A stretch of 64,000 nt of DNA from Lachnospiraceae bacterium (lineage in GTDB: Bacteria > Bacillota > Clostridia > Lachnospirales > Lachnospiraceae). The notes beneath the pieces were generated by a model that was not told the DNA's origin, did no database searches, and was given only the letters and a program-made list of their open reading frames with translations. Every line of letters begins with the position of its first letter. Position 1 is the first letter of the stretch. The DNA lies in NCBI GenBank assembly GCA_022799175.1, contig JAAWNY010000003.1:23686-87685 (forward strand), given 5' to 3'. Positions 35,663 to 43,990 of this stretch are shown one piece after another. Made by a program: the position numbers and the translations under genes.

Positions 35663-35711
35663 TTCACAAATTCTGCTGATTTTCTCACAGTTCGTTCACA
35701 AATTTCTCACA
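35663..35711 (+). promoter_or_regulatory. Direct-repeat operator for the OmpR-type regulator
   Basis: TTCACAAATT occurs at 35663-35672 and 35695-35704 (32 bp apart), and TTCTCACA at 35682-35689 and 35704-35711 (22 bp apart). Spacing near two and three helical turns fits side-by-side binding of OmpR-family dimers between the divergent genes. Confidence 0.6.
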
Positions 35712-35763
35712 AAATTCCCATATCCTTGATTCAGGCAAGGAATCCAAGGAGGATTGAAAGAAC

Positions 35764-36972
35764 ATGACAAAGAAAAAAATTATTGCAGGCGTCTGCATGG
35801 TGGCGGTGGTTGCTGTGGCAGGCGGATACTTTCTGTTGGGAGGAAAAAAGAAGGATATAGGAAGCGGAGCGCGGGGAGTTGGTGGCCCGGGAGGTATGGC
35901 TCAGGAAGCTTCTGTGACTGTTGTGAAGGCAGCGGAGCCAGTCACGGGAGATCTCAGTCTGACGACGGGGCTGACTGGAACCGTGGAAGCAGCGGATGTC
36001 GTCTATGTCTATGCGAAGGCGTCCGGAGATGTGACGGCAGTCCATGTAAAGGCTGGGGATATCGTAACAGCTGGGCAGGTTTTGTGTGAGATTGACACCG
36101 AACAGGTGGATTCGGCGCGTAATTCGATGGAATCGGCGCGAGTGAATCTGACACAGGCACAAAACAATCTCAGCCGTATGCAAGTGCTGTATCAGGGAGG
36201 AGATCTGTCCGAACAGGAATACGAACAATATAGCAATTCAGTAAAATCTGCTCAACTTCAGTATGAATCTGCCAAAATGGCCTATGATAGACAGGTGGAA
36301 TACAGTACTATTACAGCGCCGATTGGCGGCCGGATTGAGAGCTGTGATGTAGAGGTGTATGATCGAGTGAATCAATCGGGACAACTATGTGTCATTGCCG
36401 GAGAAGGGGAAAGTCGGATTACTTTTTATGTAACTCAGCGGATGATGAAAAACATTCGAGAGGGAGACGAGGTAGCAGTGGCAAAGAACGGCGAAATCTA
36501 TCAGGGAAATGTCAGTGAAATCAGCAGTATGGTAGATGAAACTAGTGGCTTGTTTAAGGTGAAAGCCCAGCTACAGAATACGGAGGAGATTGCCATTGGC
36601 AGTACAGTAAAACTGAGTCTGGTGACCGAGCGTGCCGAAAATGCCATGCTGGTGCCAGTAGATGCCTTGTATTACAGTGGCGGAGATGGATATGTATATT
36701 TGTATGAGGACGGAACTGCCAAAATGGCTCCGGTCGAGGTGGGGCTATATGATTCGGATTATGCCGAGATTCTGTCTGGTCTTACAGGGAAGGAGTTGGT
36801 GGTCAGCACTTGGAGTTCCAATCTGTACGAAGGGGCGAAGATTCGTCTGCGAGGAGAAACAGAGGAAGTGGTACCAGAGGAAACGGGAAACCAAAGACCA
36901 AAAGAAGCAGAAAGCAAGGAACCCAAAGGGACCGATGACAAAGCAGAAGGAAGAGGCCCGGCAGGGGCATAA
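35764..36972 (+). CDS. RND efflux periplasmic-type adaptor (HlyD/AcrA family)
   Basis: 402 residues. N-terminal membrane helix (~5-25) with a Gly-rich linker, then lipoyl half 1 (VEAADVVYVYAKASGDVTAVHVKAGDIVTAGQ, read in parts), a hairpin of two helices (~105-175, SARNSMESARVNLTQAQNNL), lipoyl half 2 (APIGGRIES) and beta-barrel and membrane-proximal domains. The Pro/Glu/Lys-rich tail (~375-402) is unstructured. It should bridge the RND pump to its outer partner. RBS AAGGAGG nine bases before ATG; the pump gene follows after 18 bases. Confidence 0.88.
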   Translation: MTKKKIIAGVCMVAVVAVAGGYFLLGGKKKDIGSGARGVGGPGGMAQEASVTVVKAAEPVTGDLSLTTGLTGTVEAADVVYVYAKASGDVTAVHVKAGDIVTAGQVLCEIDTEQVDSARNSMESARVNLTQAQNNLSRMQVLYQGGDLSEQEYEQYSNSVKSAQLQYESAKMAYDRQVEYSTITAPIGGRIESCDVEVYDRVNQSGQLCVIAGEGESRITFYVTQRMMKNIREGDEVAVAKNGEIYQGNVSEISSMVDETSGLFKVKAQLQNTEEIAIGSTVKLSLVTERAENAMLVPVDALYYSGGDGYVYLYEDGTAKMAPVEVGLYDSDYAEILSGLTGKELVVSTWSSNLYEGAKIRLRGETEEVVPEETGNQRPKEAESKEPKGTDDKAEGRGPAGA

Positions 36973-36990
36973 GCAGAGGAGGCAGAACGA

Positions 36991-39900
36991 ATGGGGATCA
37001 CAAGATTTGTATTAAAGCGTCCAGTCACTGTGTTTATGGCGCTTCTGTGCCTGATCGTATTTGGTATTTCGTCTGTGTTTCGTGCAGATTTGGAGCAGAT
37101 GCCAGATACGGATCAACCAATGATGATTGTGATGGCGAATTACTCTGGAACTAGTCCAGAAGATATGGATGAGCTGGTGACCAGACCGATTGAGGATCAG
37201 GTCAGTACTTTAGAAGGAGTGAAAAGCATGACCTCCAATACCAGTGAAGGAAGAACTACCGTCATGCTGGAATATGATTATGATACCGATATGGATGAAG
37301 CTTATGAGAATTTAAAGCAGGGCTTGGATCGGATGCGTGGATTGCCGGAAGATGTGGAGCCGTCAGTCATGCGAATGAACAACAATGCCAATGCCAATCT
37401 TATGCTTTCGATTTCCCACAGTTCTCAGGAAAATCTCTACGATTATGTAGATCAGGTGGTGGTGCCGGAGTTTGAGAGGCTAACCACGGTGGCGGAAGTA
37501 AATACGATGGGCGGTTCTTCCGAATACATACGGGTTGAGTTGATGTCGGATATGATGGAACAGTACCATGTGACAATGAATGATATCACTTCAGCTATGA
37601 ATGGCGCCAATCTCTCCTATCCGTCTGGGGATGCAGTAGCTGGTAATCTGGAACTTTCTGTTTCCACTATGGCTGAAAATAATACCTTAGAAGAGTTGTT
37701 GCGAGTGCCAATCCTTACTTCTGGTAACAAAATGGTTTATCTGGAAGATATTGCTCATGTATATTATAAAGAAGAACAAAAAGGGGGCGTGTCTCGGTAT
37801 GACGGACAGGAAACGATCTCTCTTTCCATCACCAAGCAGCAGAACAGCACGGCTATGGCGCTTTCTAAGGAAGTGAAAGCGGCGATTACGGCCTTAAAAA
37901 ACAGCGATGGGGATTTGGATATCCGAGTCGTCAGAGATGAAGCAGATTCTATTTTGGAATCTTTACAGGATGTGGCGGTGACCATGGTTCTGGCTGTACT
38001 GATTTCCATGGTTATTATCTTTGTGTTCTTTGGAGATTTTAAGGCTTCTCTGATAGTAGGAAGTTCGATTCCGACTTCGATTCTGATGTCTCTGATTGTG
38101 ATGACACAGATGGGATTTTCTTTAAATGTTATTACCATGAGCGGGCTGGTGTTAGGAGTCGGCATGATGGTGGATAATTCCATCGTTGTGTTGGAGAGCT
38201 GTTTTCGTGCCATGGATAAGGCAGTTGACAAGGGAGTGCTAGGCTATGCGAAGGCAGCGCTGGAAGGAACGAATATTGTGATTCAGTCAATCATTGGTTC
38301 GACAGTTACTACGTGTGTGGTATTTATTCCATTGGTATTTCTAAATGGGATGAGTGGGCAGATGTTTGGCTCCATGGGCTATACGATTGTATACTGTATG
38401 TGTGCTTCTTTGTTGTCAGCCATGTCAGTGGTTCCGTTGACCTATATGCTTTATAAACCAAGAGAGCGGTATCAGGCGCCAATGTCCAAACCGGTACGAT
38501 ATTTGCAGGAGCTTTACCGCAAAATCATGCCTTTTTTGTTGGCGCACAAGGTGATTGTCATGGGGCTTTCCATCATTCTCATTGTTGCTACGGTGGTGTT
38601 GGCCAGAGGCATGGAGACTGAGTTAATGACTGCGGATGATACGGGGACCATTTCGGTTAGCATTGAGACTCGGCCGGGACTTCTCAGTGAGCTGGCCAAT
38701 GATATGCTAGAGCGAGCAGAATCGATAGTTGCGAATCATGAAGATGTGGAATCCTATATGCTTCGCTTCAACAATGATAGCGGCTCTATCACAGCATATC
38801 TAAAGGATGACCGGAAAATGAGCACCGATGAGATTGTGAGTCAGTGGGAAGAGGAGATGGTAGATATCGATAATTGTACCATTGAGGTGTCAGCATCCAG
38901 GTCTATGAGTTTTATGGGAAAAGGACGGGGATATGAAGCAATTTTGCAGGGAACGCAATATGAGGAATTGCAGGAGGTTAGTAACCGGATTGTAGAAGAA
39001 CTGACGAAGCGGGATGATGTGATGAATGTTCATTCCAGTATTGAAAACACAGCGCCGGTAGTGGCAATCCGGGTGGATCCGGTGACGGCTGCCGCCGAGG
39101 GGTTGTCCGTCTCGCAGATTGGTTCTATGGTCAAACAGTATCTGGAGGGCCAGGAGATTGCCTCGTTAGATGTCGATGGCCAGGAACTTCAGGTACGGGC
39201 AGAATATCCGGAGGAGGAATATCGAACGGTTCCACAGATAGAGCAAATGATCCTAAAGAAGCAAGCGGGTGGTTCTGTGGCGCTGGTAGATGTGGCAGAG
39301 ATCTATTTTCGGGATAGCCCAGCTTCGATCCGGAAATCGGATAAGGCATATCAGGTGACAATCACTGCCGATTATATTCGTGGAAATGTTCAGTCGGCGC
39401 TAGATAATGAAGTCGTGAATCCCAATCTGACTGGAACGATCACCAGAGGGGTAAATTCCCGCAATCGGATGATGCAGGAAGAATTTTCTGGGCTGTATGA
39501 GGCCATTGCCATTGCCGTATTTTTGGTGTTTGTGGTGATGTCGGCCCAGTTTGAGTCGCCCAAATTTTCTTTTATGGTTATGACGACCATTCCCTTCAGT
39601 CTGGTGGGATCCTTTGGACTGTTGAAGGTGACTGGGGTAACGATCAGCATGACTTCGATTTTAGGCTTTTTGATTCTGGTGGGAACGGTGGTTAACAACG
39701 GAATTTTGTATGTGGATACGGTGAACCAATACCGAATGGAGATGCCGCTGCAGAAGGCATTGATCGAGGCGGGAGCCACGCGTCTGCGACCGATCTTGAT
39801 GACAAGTTTGACGACGATCCTTTCCATGATTCCCATGGCGTTAGCGATTGGCAGCAGCGGGTCAACGACGCAAGGACTTGCCGTGGTGAACATTGGTGGT

Positions 39901-39993
39901 TTAACGGCAGGCGTGTTGGTAGCGCTGTTTATCCTTCCGGTTTATTATGCGTTGATAAACGGGAGAAAGAAGAGAACAGTGCTGGAGATTTAA
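36991..39993 (+). CDS. RND-family efflux pump (AcrB-like)
   Basis: 1000 residues with the two-fold RND plan: a membrane helix at ~10-28, a large extracytoplasmic loop, helices ~325-520, a second loop and helices ~840-990. The proton-relay motif in helix 4 is present as GVGMMVDNSIVVLE, and the matching second-half motif as VGTVVNNGILYVD. It exports amphiphilic compounds using the proton gradient. RND pumps are best known from Gram-negative bacteria but also occur in Clostridia. It lies between the adaptor and two TolC-like genes, so a tripartite-type assembly is encoded. Confidence 0.92.
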   Translation: MGITRFVLKRPVTVFMALLCLIVFGISSVFRADLEQMPDTDQPMMIVMANYSGTSPEDMDELVTRPIEDQVSTLEGVKSMTSNTSEGRTTVMLEYDYDTDMDEAYENLKQGLDRMRGLPEDVEPSVMRMNNNANANLMLSISHSSQENLYDYVDQVVVPEFERLTTVAEVNTMGGSSEYIRVELMSDMMEQYHVTMNDITSAMNGANLSYPSGDAVAGNLELSVSTMAENNTLEELLRVPILTSGNKMVYLEDIAHVYYKEEQKGGVSRYDGQETISLSITKQQNSTAMALSKEVKAAITALKNSDGDLDIRVVRDEADSILESLQDVAVTMVLAVLISMVIIFVFFGDFKASLIVGSSIPTSILMSLIVMTQMGFSLNVITMSGLVLGVGMMVDNSIVVLESCFRAMDKAVDKGVLGYAKAALEGTNIVIQSIIGSTVTTCVVFIPLVFLNGMSGQMFGSMGYTIVYCMCASLLSAMSVVPLTYMLYKPRERYQAPMSKPVRYLQELYRKIMPFLLAHKVIVMGLSIILIVATVVLARGMETELMTADDTGTISVSIETRPGLLSELANDMLERAESIVANHEDVESYMLRFNNDSGSITAYLKDDRKMSTDEIVSQWEEEMVDIDNCTIEVSASRSMSFMGKGRGYEAILQGTQYEELQEVSNRIVEELTKRDDVMNVHSSIENTAPVVAIRVDPVTAAAEGLSVSQIGSMVKQYLEGQEIASLDVDGQELQVRAEYPEEEYRTVPQIEQMILKKQAGGSVALVDVAEIYFRDSPASIRKSDKAYQVTITADYIRGNVQSALDNEVVNPNLTGTITRGVNSRNRMMQEEFSGLYEAIAIAVFLVFVVMSAQFESPKFSFMVMTTIPFSLVGSFGLLKVTGVTISMTSILGFLILVGTVVNNGILYVDTVNQYRMEMPLQKALIEAGATRLRPILMTSLTTILSMIPMALAIGSSGSTTQGLAVVNIGGLTAGVLVALFILPVYYALINGRKKRTVLEI

Positions 39994-40046
39994 CAGGAAT
40001 ATTTAAGGAATCTTAAGCAAATTGGTACTTGCAGGAATTCTGTCCA

Positions 40047-40085
40047 TGTATTAGTATAGATATAATAGTTTAAGTGTATTAGTAT
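40047..40085 (+). promoter_or_regulatory. Direct repeat flanking a TATAAT, upstream of the first TolC-like gene
   Basis: TGTATTAGTAT is repeated at 40047-40057 and 40075-40085, with TATAAT at 40061-40066 between. No good -35 box sits at standard spacing, so the TATAAT may need an activator or be chance. Confidence 0.35.
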
Positions 40086-40155
40086 GATTCATACGGTTGG
40101 GAAGAAGCGAAATGCTTGTTTCCAGATTCGGAATCAGAAAGGATGGAGATACAGG

Positions 40156-41337
40156 ATGACAGATGGAAGCAAAAAGAGGCAAAGGAGAAAGATTGCCAGT
40201 ATTTTGGCAATGGCGGCAGGGATGACCTTGTTGCCGTTTCCAGCACAGGCGCAGCAGAGTCCGGAGTTTGCTTATTCGGCAGAAAAATGGGCTTCATTGC
40301 GGGATAACCGACTGGAATATGCAGAGATCGCAGATCTGGTTCATGAATATAACAATACGGTGTTACAAAACTATATTGCCTATCAAGATGAGCGGGATAA
40401 GAATAAGGATGATGTGGCTCAGGATTATTATGATACGGCGGATAATATTTACAACAATATTCAGTATCCAGATGCGGATGACAGCAATTATGGCAGTCAG
40501 ATGGCAGCGGCACTGAACAGTCGTCTACAGGCGGAGCAGTTGATGGAGCGAGGAGATGAGAGCACAGAGGATAGTGAGACCATCAAACTGGGATATGATC
40601 AAACAGAAGCCAATCTGGTTTGGCAGGCGCAAAAAATGATGATCCAGTATTGGAATCAGTATTACAGCCTGGACAGTCTGCAGCAAAAAAAGAATCAAGC
40701 GGAGAACAGTTATCAGTCGGAACAGAACCGGTTAGCGGCAGGGATGTCGACGCAGGCCAAGATACTGAGTGCAAAGGAAGCGGTGAGTTCGGCGGAGGCA
40801 GCACTTCTCTCAGCGGAGAGTAATCTGGAAAAGACGAAGGAGAGTCTGATATTGATGTTGGGCTGGAGTTATGGCAGCGAGGTGGAGATCGGAGATCTTC
40901 CCGAGCTGGAACTAGCGCAGGTTGAAGGAATTGACGTGGAGGCAGACATCGAGAAAGCGTTGGCAAATAATTATAATTTAAAACTGACTGAGCGGCGACT
41001 TAAGAATGCCCGTACGGAAAAGGTAAGAAGTACTCAGGAACAAAAACAGAAGAATCAGCGGGAGGCGATTGCCACCAATGTCAAGGACAGCCATACGAGT
41101 CTGTTATTGGCCCGGGCAAATTATGAACAGGCGCTTCAGGCTTTTGAGCTGGAGAAAACTTCTATGGATTCGGCAGAACGGAAGTTAGCAGCGGGGACCA
41201 TCACCCGCAATGACTATCAAAATCAGCAGTCTGCCTATCTGACAGCGGAGGTCGATGTACGTACCAGAAAGCTGGCGTTGCTGACGGCGATGGTAGATTA
41301 TCAGTGGGCGGTGGATGGCTTGGCTTCAGCATCTTAG
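40156..41337 (+). CDS. TolC-like efflux protein 1 (outer membrane efflux family, monoderm version)
   Basis: 393 residues. A Sec signal peptide (ILAMAAGMTLLPFPAQAQ) is followed by an almost entirely alpha-helical, Gln/Ala/Leu-rich sequence with the internally repeated plan of TolC (LRDNRLEYAEIADLV, RLAAGMSTQAKILSAKEAVSSAEAALL; then KALANNYNLKLTERRLKNA, RKLAAGTITRNDYQNQQ). No hydrophobic beta-barrel segment is evident. In Gram-negatives TolC is the outer-membrane duct; here it may form a duct through the wall. The start ATG 40156 has GGAG 8-11 bases upstream and opens the signal peptide. Confidence 0.75.
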   Translation: MTDGSKKRQRRKIASILAMAAGMTLLPFPAQAQQSPEFAYSAEKWASLRDNRLEYAEIADLVHEYNNTVLQNYIAYQDERDKNKDDVAQDYYDTADNIYNNIQYPDADDSNYGSQMAAALNSRLQAEQLMERGDESTEDSETIKLGYDQTEANLVWQAQKMMIQYWNQYYSLDSLQQKKNQAENSYQSEQNRLAAGMSTQAKILSAKEAVSSAEAALLSAESNLEKTKESLILMLGWSYGSEVEIGDLPELELAQVEGIDVEADIEKALANNYNLKLTERRLKNARTEKVRSTQEQKQKNQREAIATNVKDSHTSLLLARANYEQALQAFELEKTSMDSAERKLAAGTITRNDYQNQQSAYLTAEVDVRTRKLALLTAMVDYQWAVDGLASAS

Positions 41338-41360
41338 AGACGGGGATTTGTGAAAATGTG

Positions 41361-41405
41361 GTTGTGGATATCACAACGATTTGAATTGTGAAAACGATCG
41401 TTTCA
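41361..41405. promoter_or_regulatory. Two palindromes between the TolC-like genes
   Basis: GTTGTG(GATAT)CACAAC at 41361-41377 and the 12-bp perfect palindrome AAACGATCGTTT at 41392-41403, whose centres are about 29 bp apart, just before a TACAAT (41412-41417). They look like repressor operators. Confidence 0.4.
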
Positions 41406-41439
41406 TAAGTGTACAATGACCCCAAAAAGGAGGATTGCA

Positions 41440-42585
41440 ATGAGAGGAAAGCGATTTCCGTTTCTAAGGACAAGACAGGATAACAAGAGAAGAACTAGCC
41501 AGATAGCAATCGGATTTCTGACCGTGTGGATCGTGGGGATGATGATATTTCCATCTTTAGCCGAAGACAAGAAAAGGATAGAGTATGATAACTTGCGGCA
41601 ACTTTTGCTGGAAGGGAATCTGGAGCTAAAACAAGCCAATGACAGCTACGAAAGCAATAAGAAAAACTACCAGGATCTGATGGAACAGATGCAGGATGAA
41701 CAGGCTTATATGAAATTTTTGGCAGAAAAATATGAAGATACGGAGGAGGAAGCCACCTATCGATCGAATGCTGCCATCTTGGGGGCTCAAGTTACTCGGC
41801 TGTCGAAGCAGTTGGAGGCAATGAATCGGCAAACAAAGAAGCTTTCTGTAGAGGAGAATACCGATTCCTACACAATGGCAGCGCAAAGTGTGATGAATTC
41901 TTACAATCAGATGGCACTGAATGTGACTGCCAGTGAAAAACGCGTTCAAGCGGCGGAGGCTTCCTATGAAGCCATGAAAAAGAAGTATTCTGCCGGGGCG
42001 GCGACCGCGGCACAAGTATCAGAGGCGGCGGACCGTCTCATCAGTCAGCGCAATCTTTTGTCTGCCTATCAACAACAATCGTCTCAGTTGCGTTTTCAGC
42101 TTTTGTCTATGCTGGGGCTGCCGGATGATGGAACGGTAACGATTGGTACGCTTCCAGAACCGGATCTGATAGCAGTGGATGCGGTGGACTATGAGTCGGA
42201 TAAGCAAAAAGCAGTCAATAACAACAGTTCTGTGCAGAATGTCCGCCATTCTCGGGCAGGTACGACCTCAGAGATTCATCGAAAAGCAGCACAGGAAGTG
42301 GAGGCTGTGGGGAATGCGGAGGCAGAATTTTTGGCTATTTATCAAGAACTGCAAACAGCAAAAGTGCAATATCTAGCGGCAGTGGATGCTCATGACAGTG
42401 CTTGTATGAGTTATGAGTCGTTACAACTGAAAAAGCAAGCAGGTATGCTGAGCCAGACGGAGTATTTAGAAGGTGAGGCGGAGTATCTGCAGAATCTGGC
42501 AGATTATGGCGAAGCGTCGATGAATCTGATAGCAGCGATGGAAAGCTATCGGTGGGCAGTGAAAGGGACAGAGGAGACTCGGTAG
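41440..42585 (+). CDS. TolC-like efflux protein 2
   Basis: 381 residues. An N-terminal hydrophobic segment (~22-40, IAIGFLTVWIVGMMIFPSLA) acts as signal or anchor. A helical Gln/Ala/Glu-rich body follows with the TolC-like two-repeat plan: NLELKQANDSYESNKKNYQDL and KKYSAGAATAAQVSEAADRL in the first half, then the QLKKQAGMLSQTEYLEGEAEYL region. It is a paralogue of the upstream protein but divergent. The start ATG 41440 follows AAGGAGG at six bases. A strong terminator closes the operon at 42613-42657. Confidence 0.7.
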   Translation: MRGKRFPFLRTRQDNKRRTSQIAIGFLTVWIVGMMIFPSLAEDKKRIEYDNLRQLLLEGNLELKQANDSYESNKKNYQDLMEQMQDEQAYMKFLAEKYEDTEEEATYRSNAAILGAQVTRLSKQLEAMNRQTKKLSVEENTDSYTMAAQSVMNSYNQMALNVTASEKRVQAAEASYEAMKKKYSAGAATAAQVSEAADRLISQRNLLSAYQQQSSQLRFQLLSMLGLPDDGTVTIGTLPEPDLIAVDAVDYESDKQKAVNNNSSVQNVRHSRAGTTSEIHRKAAQEVEAVGNAEAEFLAIYQELQTAKVQYLAAVDAHDSACMSYESLQLKKQAGMLSQTEYLEGEAEYLQNLADYGEASMNLIAAMESYRWAVKGTEETR

Positions 42586-42612
42586 CATAATTACATAAAA
42601 ATAAGAATTAAG

Positions 42613-42657
42613 GTGTAAAATCTTTGGATATTTTAGAAAAGATTTTACACTTTTTTT
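42613..42657. terminator. Strong terminator after the efflux operon
   Basis: A perfect 13-bp stem (42613-42625 with 42638-42650), a 12-base loop and seven T. An A-rich stretch on the other side is short, so it acts mainly on the plus strand. Confidence 0.9.
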
Positions 42658-42837
42658 GATTACACAGAGAATACATATATTACAGCAGGAGTAACGAAAT
42701 ATAAGCACTATTTTTGTGCAATATTTTGATGATTCTTAAAAAATATGATAAAAATGCACAAAAATTAGAGAAAAATAAGAAGATAAATTTATTTGATATA
42801 AATAAAAAATAAAAATAAATATGTTTAAATCTAGCAA

Positions 42838-42866
42838 TAGACAACAATTTTGATTATGTATATAAT
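42838..42866 (+). promoter_or_regulatory. Sigma-A promoter for the sugar operon
   Basis: TAGACA (42838-42843) and a perfect TATAAT (42861-42866), 17-bp spacer. Transcription would start near 42873, leaving a ~160-base leader. Confidence 0.75.
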
Positions 42867-42900
42867 GGATAATACAAGAAGAAAACATAAACCTTTAAAT

Positions 42901-42917
42901 GTTTAAGCAGTTTAAAC
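42901..42917. promoter_or_regulatory. Operator-like palindrome in the sugar operon leader
   Basis: GTTTAA(GCAGT)TTAAAC is a perfect 6-5-6 dyad about 28 bases after the predicted start of transcription, a good place for a repressor. The repressor gene is not in view. Confidence 0.5.
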
Positions 42918-43032
42918 AGAATATAGCGGATAAATGGGAACAGTTTTTGTTCGAGATATCAGAGAATTAGAGAAAATGATAATTTTTGGATGTTTTTATA
43001 GAATTAGGTAATATGCGTTAGGGAGAATAATT

Positions 43033-43977
43033 ATGGAAAAAAAGGTGGTAATGGCAGTTGATATCGGAGGAGCCAAATATGCAGTAGGTCTTGTTCGGGA
43101 AAATGGAACCATAATTTGTAAACGCAGATATGATTGGAAACATATATCAGCAGAAAGTGTGATTGAAGAGATTTGTGTGTCCATGCAGGAAATGATGGCG
43201 GCGAATCCCTGGGAAATTGTTCACTCGATCGGAATTACGATTACTGGTTTGACGGATCCGATGACTGGTGTTTGGATTTCTTCTTGTTTTATGGATATTT
43301 ATGAGCTCCCTGTGGGAAGAATGATTCGTGAGCGTTTTGGTTGTCCGGTATTTATCGAAAATGATTGTAACGCTAGTGCAGTGGCAGAACGACAATTTGG
43401 ATTATGTAAAAAAACGGATCATTTTGTATATCTTACTGTCAGTAACAGTATTGGCGGAGCTTTATTTTTGAATGGTAGATTATACCGGGGAGGGAGAGGC
43501 TTTGCTGGTGAGATCGGAAATTGCTGGGTGGATGAAGAACTTCCGACAAGCAGGGGAAATAAGAATAAGGGAAAAAGAAATGCTTTGGAAAATGTGGCTT
43601 CTGGTCGTGGTTTAGTTCAAACCTATCTAAAGTTAGGCGGTGACAAAAAGATTGAAGGAGAGACGCCGGATGGAGTGGGAATTGCTTTGTTGGCAAAGGA
43701 AGGAGATCTGATCGCTCAGAAGGCTTTCGAGATGGAAGGCAGATATTTGGGACAGGTGATTGCTACTTGCATTATGCTTCTGAATCCGGAACGAGTGATT
43801 ATCGGAGGGGGCGTAGCCATGTCTTTTGAATTATTTAAAGAATCTTTGATGGAGACAGTGAAAACAGAGGCCAAGAGTTTACGGGGATATTTCCCCAAGA
43901 TACAGGTTACGGCTTTAGGCTATGACAGTGGTTTGTTAGGAGCGGCTGCCATTGCACTATGTGAGTTGGATTGCTGA
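43033..43977 (+). CDS. ROK-family sugar kinase 1, without the zinc motif
   Basis: 314 residues with no N-terminal helix-turn-helix, so an enzyme type rather than a repressor. The phosphate-binding loop reads DIGGAKYAVGLV (Ala in place of the usual Thr in DIGGTK). The catalytic region is IENDCNASAVAE, and GGGVAMSF closes the second domain. The ROK zinc site (GHxxV...CxCGxxGCxE) is missing: after FAGEIGN there is a Lys/Asn-rich loop with one Cys, then ENVASGRGL. ATP-dependent sugar phosphorylation is expected; the altered loop may change sugar choice. First gene of an operon reaching to 51269. Confidence 0.8.
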   Translation: MEKKVVMAVDIGGAKYAVGLVRENGTIICKRRYDWKHISAESVIEEICVSMQEMMAANPWEIVHSIGITITGLTDPMTGVWISSCFMDIYELPVGRMIRERFGCPVFIENDCNASAVAERQFGLCKKTDHFVYLTVSNSIGGALFLNGRLYRGGRGFAGEIGNCWVDEELPTSRGNKNKGKRNALENVASGRGLVQTYLKLGGDKKIEGETPDGVGIALLAKEGDLIAQKAFEMEGRYLGQVIATCIMLLNPERVIIGGGVAMSFELFKESLMETVKTEAKSLRGYFPKIQVTALGYDSGLLGAAAIALCELDC

Positions 43978-43990
43978 GAGGAGTGACTTC

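Larger units (their letters stand above)
42586..43032. other. AT-rich gene-free stretch with terminator, promoter and operator
   Basis: This 447-bp region ends the efflux operon and opens the sugar operon. It contains the terminator at 42613-42657, the promoter at 42838-42866 and the dyad at 42901-42917. The remaining ~115-base leader before the first ROK gene shows no riboswitch I recognise. No coding signal. Confidence 0.6.
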
